DNA of 64,000 nt from Pseudomonas luteola NBRC 103146 (GCF_002091675.1 NZ_BDAE01000025.1:1-64000), one strand, 5' to 3'. Shown: positions 29,101-38,657, numbered from the stretch's first letter. Notes: generated from the letters alone by a model not told the origin. Numbers and translations: made by a program.

Positions 29101-30541
29101 TCCTATGCTGGCCGTGGTCGATAACCCCCGTGATTCCCTGGGCAAGCTCCTGCTGGTGCTGGGGCGTGATGCATCGGAAGTCCGCGTCGCCGCTCAGAAT
29201 CTGGTACTAAGGTCGGATCGTCTGAAAGGGGAAGCTGCTAATTTAGCGCCGTTTTCGATCCCGGCCCGCCGGCCGTACGATGCGCCGCGCTGGATCTCCA
29301 ATCAGGTTACCCGCTTCGCTGATCTGGCAAAGCCTGAGGCGCTGACCAGCGACAATCTCTTTCCAGGCGTCATCAAGGTAGGTTTTCGCGCTGCACCCGA
29401 TAACTTTCTCTGGGAAGGCGACAATGTGCCGATGCGCATACGGTTTCGCTTCCCCGAAGGGGATTGGTACGACGCCGCACGCTCCCGACTGGATGTCTCA
29501 CTTAACGGGCAATACCTGAGTTCAGTATCGGTGCTCAAGCCGGGCCTGTATGAAAAGGTAAAGTCACTGCTGGGCTACCCCAGCCGCCAGGAAGATGCGG
29601 TGATCGAAGTGCCACCGTATCTGATCTATGGCGATAACCAGCTAGGGTTCTACTACAACCAGCAGGTCACCAGCACCGAAGACTGCAACCTTGTGCTGCC
29701 GGAGTCAGCGCATAGCTACATCGACGGTGACTCAGTGATTGACCTGAGTGGAGCCAAGCACTTTTCACAGCTGCCCAACCTGTCTTTCTTCGTTGGCGCC
29801 GGCTTTCCCTTTACACGTATGGCCGATCTTTCCCAGACGGCGCTCATTCTGCCTCATTCACCCCGCGCCAGTGAGATTGAGGCCTTATTGACGCTGATGG
29901 GGCGTTTCGGTGATGCCACGGGCTATCCTGCCCTTAACGCAACCGTGCTCTTGGGAACCACACGTCTGCCTGAAGTCGCGGACCGCGACTGGCTGGTGGT
30001 CGGCCAGATCAGTGATCGGCTGGATTTCAAGACGCTGTTCCAGGGCTCGTCCTTCACACTCACCCAGAACCGGCTTCGTATCGAGCCGCTCACGCCAACC
30101 GGCATGCTTGAAACAGTATTGCTGGGCGACTGGGATCGCCAGATGGATGCAGCCGACCACACGCTGGCGGGCTATAGGGATTTTCAGGGGTTTGTCAGCC
30201 GCCAGTCACCCCTCAACAGCAAGCGCGTCGTTGTGATGGCATTGGCTAGCCAGCCAGAGCGCCTGCCTAATGTAATTACCTATTTGAACAGCCCGGAACA
30301 CAGCGCCGAGATCAGAGGCGATATCGCCTTATTTGGCCGTGATGGTCAGGTGGAGAGCTTTCGTACCGGGCTGCGCTTTACCTATGGCGAGTTGCCTTGG
30401 TTCATGTATGTGCGCTGGCTGTTCAGTGAGCGGCCCCTGGTCCTGATGGGGTTGTTGTTGCTTGCCGCAGTGCTGACGGCATTTGGGCTTCACACATTGC
30501 TCAGGCTCCAGGCCCACAAGCGACTGGGCAAAAGGAATTGA
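26168..30541 (+). CDS. bcsAB: Fused cellulose synthase BcsA-BcsB
   Basis: A single uninterrupted 1457-residue frame combines catalytic BcsA (about 1-680) with the periplasmic BcsB (about 720-1457). BcsA part: membrane helices; family-2 glycosyltransferase with DDG at 170-172, DxD at 218-220, FFCGS, TED at 313-315 and QRMRW at 351-355; and a PilZ domain with RxxxR at 556-560 and DISMGG at 583-588, which binds c-di-GMP. A hydrophobic segment at 703-720 replaces the BcsB signal peptide and leads through a Pro-rich linker into BcsB, which ends in its usual C-terminal membrane anchor. ATG at 26168 is chosen as the family start; the frame is open 59 codons upstream inside bcsQ. All catalytic motifs look intact, so the fusion should be active. 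Similar fusions (AcsAB) are known in acetic acid bacteria. Confidence 0.95.
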   Translation: MNSGVGKLAASGLVVLALPILALIIMVPMSIEMQLLLSVAAILFTMVLKRNPSSRITLTLVVISITLSTRYLYWRTTETLHFSNGVEWVLGIGLYLAEVYAWIILLLGYFQSAWPLERRPSRLPADTSVWPSVDVYIPTYNESLSVVQDTILAAQNLNYPGDKLRIYVLDDGRRPEFGAYAAAAGVGYIVRPDNNHAKAGNLNHAMTKTHGDLICIFDCDHVTTRVFLQATVGQFLDDPKLALVQTPHHFYSPDPFARNLSTQGKVPSEDELFYGPIQKGNDLWNATFFCGSCAIIRRKALEDTNGFAVETVTEDAHTALKLQRKGWNTAFISVPMAAGLSTERLALHVGQRMRWARGMTQIFRLDNPLLGRGLALPQRLCYLNAMLHFQFALPRFVFLTSPLAFLLLGQNIIAASAQTIFAYALPHLVLSILTNARIQGKHRHSFWGEIYETVLAFHLIKPTLYTLFNPRKGKFNVTDKGDLLDRGFFDFPVVKPHLITVGFLCAGILFGIAKYFWIEAIRPDLFTLMLNIGWTVFNMLILLAAIAAALETRQVRQTVRLAVNLPILMYLADGRVVRSESVDISMGGARLRYKGGELSAPVEEIEIQYGESPLILGTDMVNARDGYVQLRYKPLSIAQRRDLVAIVMGRPDAWLKTHPTQEDNPLRSLWNVIRSGALLVRRPTRRSPGNATNARKPRGFARALMPAAALVVVAVLCIISLPSKADEQPLPPLPALPPPVNTITSAGMPAMPGRVESISLSRLGVSDALMLKGRRGEAGVAFSINRQQVVTGATLHLRLSYSDKLLTGSSVLQVSVNDELIQNIPLVPATASGLDVDLPINPLLLLPYNRLNLRLDAHYSQQCENPLHPALWARIDPASTLELALERLPITRDLALLPAPFFDEADMSRLRLPVVLPDQPEAGEIEGAAMVASWFGMQSRFRGAEFPVSFNELPMGNAVLIGTARESFTGLTLPAIEGPMLAVVDNPRDSLGKLLLVLGRDASEVRVAAQNLVLRSDRLKGEAANLAPFSIPARRPYDAPRWISNQVTRFADLAKPEALTSDNLFPGVIKVGFRAAPDNFLWEGDNVPMRIRFRFPEGDWYDAARSRLDVSLNGQYLSSVSVLKPGLYEKVKSLLGYPSRQEDAVIEVPPYLIYGDNQLGFYYNQQVTSTEDCNLVLPESAHSYIDGDSVIDLSGAKHFSQLPNLSFFVGAGFPFTRMADLSQTALILPHSPRASEIEALLTLMGRFGDATGYPALNATVLLGTTRLPEVADRDWLVVGQISDRLDFKTLFQGSSFTLTQNRLRIEPLTPTGMLETVLLGDWDRQMDAADHTLAGYRDFQGFVSRQSPLNSKRVVVMALASQPERLPNVITYLNSPEHSAEIRGDIALFGRDGQVESFRTGLRFTYGELPWFMYVRWLFSERPLVLMGLLLLAAVLTAFGLHTLLRLQAHKRLGKRN

Positions 30542-30543
30542 TC

Positions 30544-33500
30544 ATGCCGAAGTATGCGCTGAAAACCTTATCGGTCGCGGTGCTGTGCGCGCTCAGCGGA
30601 ATGACCTATGCCAATCTGCCTGATACGGCGATTGCAAATCAGGGGATAGACGTTTTGCTACAGCAAGCCAGCTTTTGGCAGAGCCGCAACCGGCCGGACA
30701 TGGCTCGTCAGGCGCTCGACCGTGCTCTACAGGTTGACCCGGTATCCGAGGAGGTCCTGTACCGGCAGGCTCAGCTTGCCCTGGGTACTGACAGGGTGGC
30801 CTACGAAGGCTGGTTGCAGAAACTCAAACAACTGCACCCGGACAGCGCCCGCATCGAGACCCTGCAAAACCAGGCGCAGGCCAAGACGCTTGATCGCAGC
30901 GAGTTGCCGCAAATACGTCAGCTGGCAAGCCAAGGTAAAGCTGACGAGGCTGCCCTGCGCTACAGAACGCTCTTCAACGGCAATCCTCCGCCAGATGACT
31001 TGGCGCTTGAGTACTACCAGACGCTTGCAGGCACAAAAAACGGTTGGGTGCAGGGACGCGATGGGTTGGAGCAGCAGGTTCGCCGCAATCCAGCCGACCT
31101 CAAGGCGCGTCTGGCGCTTGCCGAGGCGCTGACCTACCGGGACGAGACGCGGCGGGAAGGAATCCATCAGCTGGCCGAACTGTCAGGCTCGGTGCCTGAG
31201 GCGCGGCAATCCTGGCGACAGGCGCTGCTGTGGTTGGGTGCGGAATCTTCTGATCAGGCGCTGTATGAGCGCTACGCCCAGATCAATCCGAATGATGCCG
31301 AGGTCGTTCAGCACTTCATGACGGTGGTCAACGCTCAGGCCGAGAACGCCCAAGGGCAGGCAAGGGCAGCAGCCTTCAAGGATTTGAACGCAGGTCGGCT
31401 CGATGTGGCCGCCCGTAAATTCCAGCAGGCGCTTCAGGAAGATCCACAGGATGCCGAGGCCTGGGGCGGCCTGGGGATCATCCAATTGCGCGCCCAGGAT
31501 TACGAAGCGGCCAAGCGCAGCCTTGAGCGGGCCAGTCAGCTTGATCCGACGCAACGTGCTCGTTGGGCGGAGGCCATAGGTAATGCCGATTTTTACGGCC
31601 AACTCACCGCCGTGCGCGCTTTACGTGACCGGGGCCGCCTGATGGAGGCCGAGCAGCAGGCCCGGGCGCTGGCGCAGGCAACAGGTGAGCAGGGGCGCTC
31701 GGGCAAGCTGCTTTATGGCGATATTCTGCTGCGTAATAGCAAAGCAGCCGAGGCGGAAGCCGTTTATAAACCTCTATTGAGCGCGCGCCCGGATGACACT
31801 GCCGCGGGGTTGGGGCTGTACAACAGCTATCTCATGCAACAACGCAGTGCCGAGGCGTTGGCGTTACTCAAGGCGCACCCTGCCATGGCCAAACAGGCAG
31901 CAGGCAGCCTTGAGCAGGTAGAAGCGCAGGCCTTGAGCGAGCGTGCCCGCAAGGCATCCGTGGCCGGTAATAATGAACAAGCGCTGAAACTCTATGCGCA
32001 GGCCCTGGCCATTGCGCCAAACAGTCCCTGGATCCGCCTGGCCTATGCACGGCTGTTGCACGGTTCCGACCCGGTACAGGCCCAGGCGCTTATGGAGCCG
32101 GATACGCGCCGCAACGATCCGGAAGCCTTGCACGCCGCCGCCGTATTCGCCATTGAGCAGGTGCGCTGGGAGGATGCCCAGCGCTATATCGAGCGTGTCC
32201 CTTTGCCGGCTCGTACCCCGGACATGCTTCAGTTGATCGCGCGCACCGAAATAAACAGCCGTATCGCCCGTGCGCGTCGGATCGTTGCGGGTGGTAATGC
32301 AGTCCAGGCGCGCCAGGCGCTGCGTGAACTTTATGATAATGCGCCTTCGGACCTTGGCGGGCGCGGCGCTGTGGCCCAGGCGCTGGTCGATATGGGGCAA
32401 ACGGCCTGGGCATTGTCGCTGGTCAGGGAATTCCAGCGTGACGATGGCCAGCAGCCTGTTACCCATTATGTGCCTGTCGTTTCAGTGTTGAGTCAGGCCG
32501 GTCAAACGACCGAAGCCGATCTGCTGCTGCACCAGCTGGAGCGTCGCGGACGGTTATCGGCAGTGGATGAGGCCAGCCTGGTCGGCTTGCGCCGGGGAAT
32601 TGCTGTCAATCAGGCGGACTGGATGCGCAAGCGCGGCGACAACGCCGGAGCGTATGACCTGTTAATGGCTGCATTGGCACAGTCGCCGCGGGACCCGGAC
32701 CTGCTGTTGGCGATGGGACGGCTCTATGATGGCGGACACATGCCCAAGGAGGCGCTGGGTGTGTACGAATACGTACTGGCGCAGACCCCTGCCAACGAAG
32801 ATGCCGTAAAGGGGGGCGTCAGTGCCGCCCTGGCATTGAACGATCCGGCACGCGCATCGGCCATTCTCAAGAAAGCCGGGCGTACCGACGATGCCACCTC
32901 GCTTTACCTCTCAGCCCGGATCGCTCAGGCTCAGGGTAAGACAGACACCGCCATCGAACTTCTGAAAGCGGCTCAGCGCAAGCAACACGGCGTGGTGCCT
33001 CAGGCGTCTGGTTCGTCTGCCGAGTTGGCCACCTTGGGGCAAGGCAATCCATTCCGCAAGGAGTATGCGGTGGCTGGCTCGCCTTTGATACTGGCCGATG
33101 CAGGCGCTGATTCTGCTGTTCCAGGCTATCTGCACACGCAGCGAGCCTCTTCAGGTCTACCAGCCGATCCATTGATGACCGATATTCAGCGAACCCTGGC
33201 GGATCTTCAACAGGCGCGGATGCCCTTCATCCAAGGGGGCATGAACATTCGTGCACGGGATGGCGATACCGGCCTGAGCAGGCTGACTGAGGTCAATGCG
33301 CCGTTGACGGTCTCACTGGTGCCGTTCGGTAATACCCGGCTGGAGCTTACCGCCACGCCTGTTTCCATCAGCGCAGGGTCGGTGGAGGGCGACAGCGCCA
33401 ACCGGTTTGGCTCCGGTAGTCTCTATCGGCAGATGGCGTTCAACTTCGAGCAGAAGGTTACGACGCATTTTCTGGAAAGCGTCAATTACAGCCGAACCAA

Positions 33501-34515
33501 TATGACGGCGGCTGATCGACAGGCCGCTGCGCAAAGTGTGCGTAACGAACTGTTGAGTGCGGACACCGGCAATGCGTTGGGTGGAAAAGGCCGCGCCCTG
33601 CTCGAAAGTCTTGTCAATAACCGCGCCAGCGCCGTGATGGCACCTTACGAGCCGGGTTCGCAGTCCGACTCCGGGGTAGCGCTTAGCGCCGCAATCAGGC
33701 ATGAACAATTCCAGGCAGATGTCGGCACGACCCCGCTCGGGTTTGAGAAGCAAAACCTGGTGGGAGGGTTTAAATGGACGCCCAAGATCGGGGATAACGG
33801 CAAGTTGTCCCTGGCCGTCGAACGGCGCGCAGTAACAGACAGCGTCTTGTCCTATGCAGGAGCCAAGGACCCGCTGACGGGCAAGCGCTGGGGTGGCGTC
33901 ACCAAGACCGGTATAGCGGCTGAGTACAGTTACGACGATGGCGATGTGGGGGCTTACTATGGTGGCGACTACTTTATCTATCGTGGAGAAGGCGTTGCCG
34001 ATAACCAGGCCCTGGGAGTCCATGCCGGTGCCTACGTTCGCCCCATCCATGAGGCTGACCGTGAGCTCAAGACAGGGATTCACCTCGGCTGGAACAGCTT
34101 TGACAAGAATCTGAGCGGCTATACCGTCGGGCATGGCGGGTATTTCAGCCCACAAAATTACGTAGGCGTCTCGTTCCCGATCGAATACACCGCCAAGTAC
34201 AACGACAAATGGGACATGAAATTCAACGTGGCGCCCGGCTTTCAGGCGTTCAATCAGAAGAGTGAAGACTACTTCCCGACCGACAAGGCCTTGCAGTCGA
34301 GCATGGAGTTCCTTGCAGGGCAGGGCTATGTCAGCAGCGCCCGATACAAGGGCAGCAGTGACAGCGGGCTTGCGCTCAATGCGGGCGCTAAACTCGAATA
34401 TAGCCTGGGCAAGCAGACCAAGGTAGGCGGCGCGCTGAGTTACGATACCTTTGGTGATTACTCCGAAACCACAGGACAACTCTACTTGAAACACAACCTG
34501 GAGAACCTGCCGTAA
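30544..34515 (+). CDS. bcsC: Cellulose export outer-membrane protein BcsC
   Basis: A 1323-residue protein with a signal peptide (about 1-25, ending MTYA), a long array of TPR-type helical repeats (about 30-850) and a C-terminal BCSC_C beta-barrel (about 960-1323). The TPR part spans the periplasm and binds peptidoglycan and BcsB; the barrel lets the glucan out. ATG at 30544 has AAGGA upstream; TTG at 30538 overlaps the synthase stop. Its own stop overlaps the bcsD start. Confidence 0.94.
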   Translation: MPKYALKTLSVAVLCALSGMTYANLPDTAIANQGIDVLLQQASFWQSRNRPDMARQALDRALQVDPVSEEVLYRQAQLALGTDRVAYEGWLQKLKQLHPDSARIETLQNQAQAKTLDRSELPQIRQLASQGKADEAALRYRTLFNGNPPPDDLALEYYQTLAGTKNGWVQGRDGLEQQVRRNPADLKARLALAEALTYRDETRREGIHQLAELSGSVPEARQSWRQALLWLGAESSDQALYERYAQINPNDAEVVQHFMTVVNAQAENAQGQARAAAFKDLNAGRLDVAARKFQQALQEDPQDAEAWGGLGIIQLRAQDYEAAKRSLERASQLDPTQRARWAEAIGNADFYGQLTAVRALRDRGRLMEAEQQARALAQATGEQGRSGKLLYGDILLRNSKAAEAEAVYKPLLSARPDDTAAGLGLYNSYLMQQRSAEALALLKAHPAMAKQAAGSLEQVEAQALSERARKASVAGNNEQALKLYAQALAIAPNSPWIRLAYARLLHGSDPVQAQALMEPDTRRNDPEALHAAAVFAIEQVRWEDAQRYIERVPLPARTPDMLQLIARTEINSRIARARRIVAGGNAVQARQALRELYDNAPSDLGGRGAVAQALVDMGQTAWALSLVREFQRDDGQQPVTHYVPVVSVLSQAGQTTEADLLLHQLERRGRLSAVDEASLVGLRRGIAVNQADWMRKRGDNAGAYDLLMAALAQSPRDPDLLLAMGRLYDGGHMPKEALGVYEYVLAQTPANEDAVKGGVSAALALNDPARASAILKKAGRTDDATSLYLSARIAQAQGKTDTAIELLKAAQRKQHGVVPQASGSSAELATLGQGNPFRKEYAVAGSPLILADAGADSAVPGYLHTQRASSGLPADPLMTDIQRTLADLQQARMPFIQGGMNIRARDGDTGLSRLTEVNAPLTVSLVPFGNTRLELTATPVSISAGSVEGDSANRFGSGSLYRQMAFNFEQKVTTHFLESVNYSRTNMTAADRQAAAQSVRNELLSADTGNALGGKGRALLESLVNNRASAVMAPYEPGSQSDSGVALSAAIRHEQFQADVGTTPLGFEKQNLVGGFKWTPKIGDNGKLSLAVERRAVTDSVLSYAGAKDPLTGKRWGGVTKTGIAAEYSYDDGDVGAYYGGDYFIYRGEGVADNQALGVHAGAYVRPIHEADRELKTGIHLGWNSFDKNLSGYTVGHGGYFSPQNYVGVSFPIEYTAKYNDKWDMKFNVAPGFQAFNQKSEDYFPTDKALQSSMEFLAGQGYVSSARYKGSSDSGLALNAGAKLEYSLGKQTKVGGALSYDTFGDYSETTGQLYLKHNLENLP

Positions 34516-34976
34516 TGCAGTCCAAGGATATTGAACAGGCGACGCTTGCCTATTTGTCCACGCGAGAAGAGCGGGGGCGGTGGGGCAGCCTTATTCTGAC
34601 GCTGATCAACCAGATGTATGAGTCGGCTGGCAGTGCCGATGCGCTGGGTTTTCTGCGACTGGTAGGGGCTCGCCTGGGCGAATCCATGGCGTTAAGCGAG
34701 CAGCCTACACTTGAGGCATTGGAGAGGGTTGTCAACGAGCGCTGGAAGGCCATGGATTGGGGCTGGGTACGCTTTGGCGTGCAGGGCAAGGCCATCGAGA
34801 TCGTGCACGGTGGCTATCCAATACTTGAGTCTTCCGAGCGCTGGACCCGGAGCCTGGCTGCCGTATTGGAGGGTCTGTATGAGTACATATTCCAGGCGCA
34901 GGGAGAGGAGCATCGGCTGCAGGTTCGTCTGCTGGAATCGCCCGAAGGCGCGCTGGTGTTTCGCTGTGCAGGTTAG
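34515..34976 (+). CDS. bcsD: Cellulose synthase subunit BcsD
   Basis: A 153-residue protein of the BcsD/AcsD family, recognisable by GRWGSLILTLINQMYESAG near residue 21 and the C-terminal VRLLESPEGALVFR. In Komagataeibacter BcsD forms octameric rings in the periplasm or along the export sites and helps order nascent glucan into crystalline ribbons. The gene starts in the TAATG overlap with bcsC. Presence of BcsD marks this as a bcsD-containing (type I-like) operon, unlike the acetylated-cellulose wss operon of P. fluorescens. Confidence 0.92.
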   Translation: MQSKDIEQATLAYLSTREERGRWGSLILTLINQMYESAGSADALGFLRLVGARLGESMALSEQPTLEALERVVNERWKAMDWGWVRFGVQGKAIEIVHGGYPILESSERWTRSLAAVLEGLYEYIFQAQGEEHRLQVRLLESPEGALVFRCAG

Positions 34977-35994
34977 AACATGGCGATGTGCGCTCCTGGC
35001 TGTGCTTTGTCTGGCCTCGGCCCTTGCGTCAGGTGAGCCCTTGAGCTGCCAGCAGGGTTGGGACATCTATCAGCAGCGGTTCGTGACGGCGCAAGGACGT
35101 GTTACCGATACGGGTAACCAGGGCATCAGCCATTCCGAGGGCCAGGGCTACGCGATGCTGATTGCGGAGGCCAATGGTGATCGCAGGGCGTTTGACCGTC
35201 TTTGGAGCTGGACGAAGCAGACCCTGCAGCGTGAGGACCGATTGTTCTCGTGGAGGTACGACCCAAAGGCAAATCCTGCCGTCACCGATCGCAATAATGC
35301 ATCCGATGGGGACCTGCTTATTGCCTGGGCCTTGCAGCAAGCAGGTGAGCGTTGGCAGAACCCTGCCTATGCAAAGGCTTCGAAACAGATTCGTGACGCC
35401 ATTGCAGCGCATCTGATCCAGCGCGAGCAGGGCTATACGCTGCTGTTGCCAGGTCTGGAAGGGTTCAAGCGTCCAGACGGAACCGTTATCAACCTGTCGT
35501 ACTGGATCTTTCCTGCCTTGCAAGCCTTTGCGCGGATCGAACCGGAAGGTCCCTGGACGGCGCTTTTCCAGAGCGGCACGCAATTGCTTCAAGCCGCGCA
35601 GTTTGGTGAGGCCAAATTACCATCTGACTGGATCGCCCTGGGAGCTGACGGCACCCTGAAGCCTGCCGAAGGCTGGCCGTCACGCTTTGGATTCGATGCC
35701 GTCCGCGTGCCGCTGTATGGCGCCTGGGCAGGACTTGGCAAGCGCGGTGAGTGGCGCGCAGTCAGTACGTTCTGGCACAGCAAGGATCCGGCTTCACCGC
35801 CTGCCTGGATCGATCTGGTCTCTGGTGAGGTTGCACCCTATGCGGCCTCCTGGGGAGTGCTGGGTATTCGCGCGCTGCTCGATGGTCAGCCGCAATCCTT
35901 GCAGGCGGAAGTGTTGAAGCAGGAGGATTATTATTCCTCGTCCCTGCTGATGCTCAGCCAGATAGCGCAGGGTAACTGCGGCAAGGCTCGCTGA
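34966..35994 (+). CDS. bcsZ: Endo-1,4-beta-glucanase BcsZ (GH8)
   Basis: A 342-residue periplasmic glycoside hydrolase family 8 enzyme that trims cellulose during export. The predicted catalytic acid E58 is in SHSEGQGYAM and base D244 in RFGFDAVRVPLY, both in the expected places. GTG at 34966 starts a proper signal peptide (residues 1-22, MQVRTWRCALLAVLCLASAL), overlapping bcsD by 11 bp. The frame stays open far upstream inside bcsD, but that part does not look like a leader. Confidence 0.93.
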   Translation: MQVRTWRCALLAVLCLASALASGEPLSCQQGWDIYQQRFVTAQGRVTDTGNQGISHSEGQGYAMLIAEANGDRRAFDRLWSWTKQTLQREDRLFSWRYDPKANPAVTDRNNASDGDLLIAWALQQAGERWQNPAYAKASKQIRDAIAAHLIQREQGYTLLLPGLEGFKRPDGTVINLSYWIFPALQAFARIEPEGPWTALFQSGTQLLQAAQFGEAKLPSDWIALGADGTLKPAEGWPSRFGFDAVRVPLYGAWAGLGKRGEWRAVSTFWHSKDPASPPAWIDLVSGEVAPYAASWGVLGIRALLDGQPQSLQAEVLKQEDYYSSSLLMLSQIAQGNCGKAR

Positions 35995-35995
35995 A

Positions 35996-36031
35996 CTCTT
36001 CAGCCGCTCGTTTTCATGATCGGCTGAAGAG
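35996..36031. terminator. Hairpin between convergent bcsZ and dgt
   Basis: CTCTTCAGCCG at 35996-36006 pairs exactly with CGGCTGAAGAG at 36021-36031. It directly follows the bcsZ stop and the dgt stop on the other strand. No T-run is present on either side. Confidence 0.5.
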
Positions 36032-36036
36032 CATGG

Positions 36037-37368
36037 TCAAACAGGGCTTGAGCGTCCTGTCATCTCGCGAGCCATTTCGGTGGCGTAGCTGTCCGTCATG
36101 CCGGCGATAAAGTCGATTACCCTCATGAACGAGCGGTGCAGCGGCCAGTTCGGGTCCGGCGCGCTGTTGCCTAACAGGTCCAGAATGCGCCGGTGCTTGA
36201 AGGATGGCTCACGGCCGCGATGCTGTTCAAGCGCTGCGCCACAAAACGCATTGAGCAGAATTTCAAGCGTGGTATAGGCACCGATTTCATGCAGTGTCTT
36301 GCGCTTGTCCTGGAAGATCTTTTCCCGGGCCATGGCTTTGGCGCGCTGCACGCACAGCTTGGCGGGACCATCCATGTGTTCGACCAGATCGTCCTTCAGG
36401 GTACCGGCCAGCAGGGCGTCCTGTTGTTCGACAAAGGCGCGTGCCGTGGCATTGGTCAGGTGTTCGATGGCCTTGCCACGCAAGATGGCCAGCTTGCGCC
36501 GACGCGAGTCCTGTGGGCCGAGCTGGCGATAGGTTTCGGGCAGATCATCGCCTACGAGGCCCAGCAGCAGGGCTTCCACTTCGGCATAGGTAAGCAGATC
36601 CATTTCCAACCCATCTTCCAGGTCGATCAGCGCATAGCAAATGTCATCGGCCGCTTCCATCAGATAGACCAGCGGATGCCGCGCCCAACGCTCCTCGCCA
36701 AGCAGAGGAATACCCAATTTGCTGGCAATCTGTTCAAGCAGCGGCAGCTCGCTCTGGTAGCAGCCAAACTTGTGTTTCTTGTAGCCGGGTGCCTCGGCAT
36801 AGCGGGACGTCCAGGGGTACTTCAAGTAAGTCCCCAATGTGGCATACGTGAGACGTGTACCTCCATCGAACTGGTGGTACTCCAGCTGTGTCAGGACACG
36901 AAAGCCTTGGGCATTGCCTTCGAAGTGCAGGAAATCGTCGCGCTCGATGTCGCTCATGTCATCCAGCCAGCCACGGCCGGCCGCTTGGGCGAACCAGTGG
37001 CGAATCGCATCTTCCCCCGAGTGTCCGAAAGGAGGATTGCCGATGTCGTGCGCCAGGCACGCTGACTGCACGATTACCCCCAGATCGCTGGGTTCGCACC
37101 AGTCCGGCAACTGATGACGCAGGCTTTCGCCTACGCGCATACCGAGCGAGCGGCCTACACAGGCGACTTCAAGACTGTGGGTCAGTCGGGTATGGATATG
37201 GTCGTTGCTGCTGACCGGATGCACCTGCGTCTTGCGTCCCAGGCGGCGAAAGGCGCCTGAGAAAATGATACGGTCGTGATCTTTGTGAAACGGGCTGCGG
37301 CCCAGTTCGGCGGTGCTGTGCACAGCCTTGCCGAGGCGCTCGCGGGTTAGAAGTGTTTGCCAGTCCAA
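36037..37368 (-). CDS. dgt: Deoxyguanosinetriphosphate triphosphohydrolase-like protein
   Basis: A 443-residue HD-domain phosphohydrolase. Metal ligands are seen in THSLEV and [15 protein letters not shown], followed by [17 protein letters not shown]. Enzymes of this group remove triphosphate from dGTP or other dNTPs and so tune nucleotide pools. The start is TTG with a GCGAGG site. It converges on bcsZ. P. aeruginosa carries, as I recall, a homologue close to dacB, so the cellulose operon seems inserted between these two. Confidence 0.92.
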   Translation of the reverse strand: MDWQTLLTRERLGKAVHSTAELGRSPFHKDHDRIIFSGAFRRLGRKTQVHPVSSNDHIHTRLTHSLEVACVGRSLGMRVGESLRHQLPDWCEPSDLGVIVQSACLAHDIGNPPFGHSGEDAIRHWFAQAAGRGWLDDMSDIERDDFLHFEGNAQGFRVLTQLEYHQFDGGTRLTYATLGTYLKYPWTSRYAEAPGYKKHKFGCYQSELPLLEQIASKLGIPLLGEERWARHPLVYLMEAADDICYALIDLEDGLEMDLLTYAEVEALLLGLVGDDLPETYRQLGPQDSRRRKLAILRGKAIEHLTNATARAFVEQQDALLAGTLKDDLVEHMDGPAKLCVQRAKAMAREKIFQDKRKTLHEIGAYTTLEILLNAFCGAALEQHRGREPSFKHRRILDLLGNSAPDPNWPLHRSFMRVIDFIAGMTDSYATEMAREMTGRSSPV

Positions 37369-37478
37369 GGCCTACCTCGCAACAACGGTTTTCGTGTGGC
37401 GTACCCTAGCAGGCTTGTGCCTGTAGGCGATACTGGGGCATTGCTTACACGATAGACCGTTCTCGATCAGGCAGGTTT

Positions 37479-38657
37479 TCAGATCTGAGGCTCCGTCAAA
37501 AGCGAGGCGTCAATGTCGATCAGCAGAAGCCGCTGCCCCTGGGCAATGAACTGGCCTGCCGTCATGCAGTACCGGTTAGTGGTAGCGTCCCGGTAGGTGG
37601 TGGAGAGATTCAGGCGGCGCTCATCCACGCCCTCGGCAAGCAGGCTGTAGAAGTACGGGCGCCATGACCAGTTGTGGTTCAGGTAGCGACGATTTTCCTG
37701 CCAGAACATGCCGTTCCATTCCAGATTCGGGCTTATCTGGGTGCCATGTCGATCGCACTGATACAGGCGCAGCAGCCAGGGCAGGTCGTGGGGAAGGGGA
37801 AGTGCGCTGATCATTGACCTGTTTTCTGCCCAGGGACGCACCTCCTGGATAAAACGGGCCAGTTGGTGGCGCAACATCATGAGCCTTGTACGCTCTCGTA
37901 GCTTGCGCTGCACATAACGTGTTCGCAAGGCTGCAAAGCGCTCGACATGGGTCCCGGTTGGTTGAAACTGCTCAGCCGCTTGCGCAAAAAGAAAGCCTTG
38001 TATGTAGCGAGCGCCACATTCCAGTGCGAAATCAAGCTCTTCGTCCGTCTCAACCCCTTCGGCAATGATCCAGCAGCCAATCTTCTCAGCCATCAGGGCC
38101 ATGGCTCTGACGACTTCACCACTGGGTCCACCCCTGGCCGCGGCTTGGAACAGGCGCATGTCGAGCTTGAGAATATCCGGTGCCAGGTCCATGACGCGAT
38201 CCAGCTGTGAATAGCCTGCACCAAAGTCATCAATGGCGATTCTGGCACCGGCGGTACGGTAGCGATGAACCACGTCCAGTAAGCGTTGTTGATTACCTGC
38301 CAACTCGGTGATCTCAAACACGATACGCCGAGGGTCAATCCCCTGGCGTTCGACCTGCTTCAGGCTCGGCAATGGGTGATCCGCACGGGCGTGGCTGATC
38401 CAGCGGGGGGAAATATTCAAGCTCAGAAACCAGTCTGGTGGCGCGTCGCGGAAGCGGCTCAGGGCATTATCACGGATGTCTCGATCCAACTGGCGCAGGT
38501 CTATGGGTGAAACTGTACGGGACGCGAACAGTGGGCCTACCGACTGACAGCTACCGTCTGCCTGACGCAGGCGGCCCAAGGCTTCTACGCCGGCGATCTG
38601 TCCGGTTGCGGTATCGATGAAGGGTTGGAAAAAGGCGAGAGGGTATCCTGTGAGCAC
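37479..38657 (-). CDS. EAL-domain c-di-GMP phosphodiesterase with C-terminal sensor domain
   Basis: A 392-residue protein. The EAL domain (residues 1-240) has EAL at 25-27, NIS, EITE, DDFGAGYSQLD, KLD and EGVET, so the catalytic set looks complete and it should hydrolyse c-di-GMP. The C-terminal 150 residues (with WQENRRYLNHNWSWRPYF) resemble the PAS/PDC-like domain of YkuI-type proteins. No membrane segment. GTG start with AGGAAGGA upstream. It lies 1.5 kb from the cellulose operon, so it is a candidate modulator of the synthase. Confidence 0.9.
   Translation of the reverse strand: MLTGYPLAFFQPFIDTATGQIAGVEALGRLRQADGSCQSVGPLFASRTVSPIDLRQLDRDIRDNALSRFRDAPPDWFLSLNISPRWISHARADHPLPSLKQVERQGIDPRRIVFEITELAGNQQRLLDVVHRYRTAGARIAIDDFGAGYSQLDRVMDLAPDILKLDMRLFQAAARGGPSGEVVRAMALMAEKIGCWIIAEGVETDEELDFALECGARYIQGFLFAQAAEQFQPTGTHVERFAALRTRYVQRKLRERTRLMMLRHQLARFIQEVRPWAENRSMISALPLPHDLPWLLRLYQCDRHGTQISPNLEWNGMFWQENRRYLNHNWSWRPYFYSLLAEGVDERRLNLSTTYRDATTNRYCMTAGQFIAQGQRLLLIDIDASLLTEPQI

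Noticed and set aside
33313-34494. 393-codon frame antisense to bcsC
   Set aside because: Long only because of the codon bias of bcsC on the other strand; no protein features.
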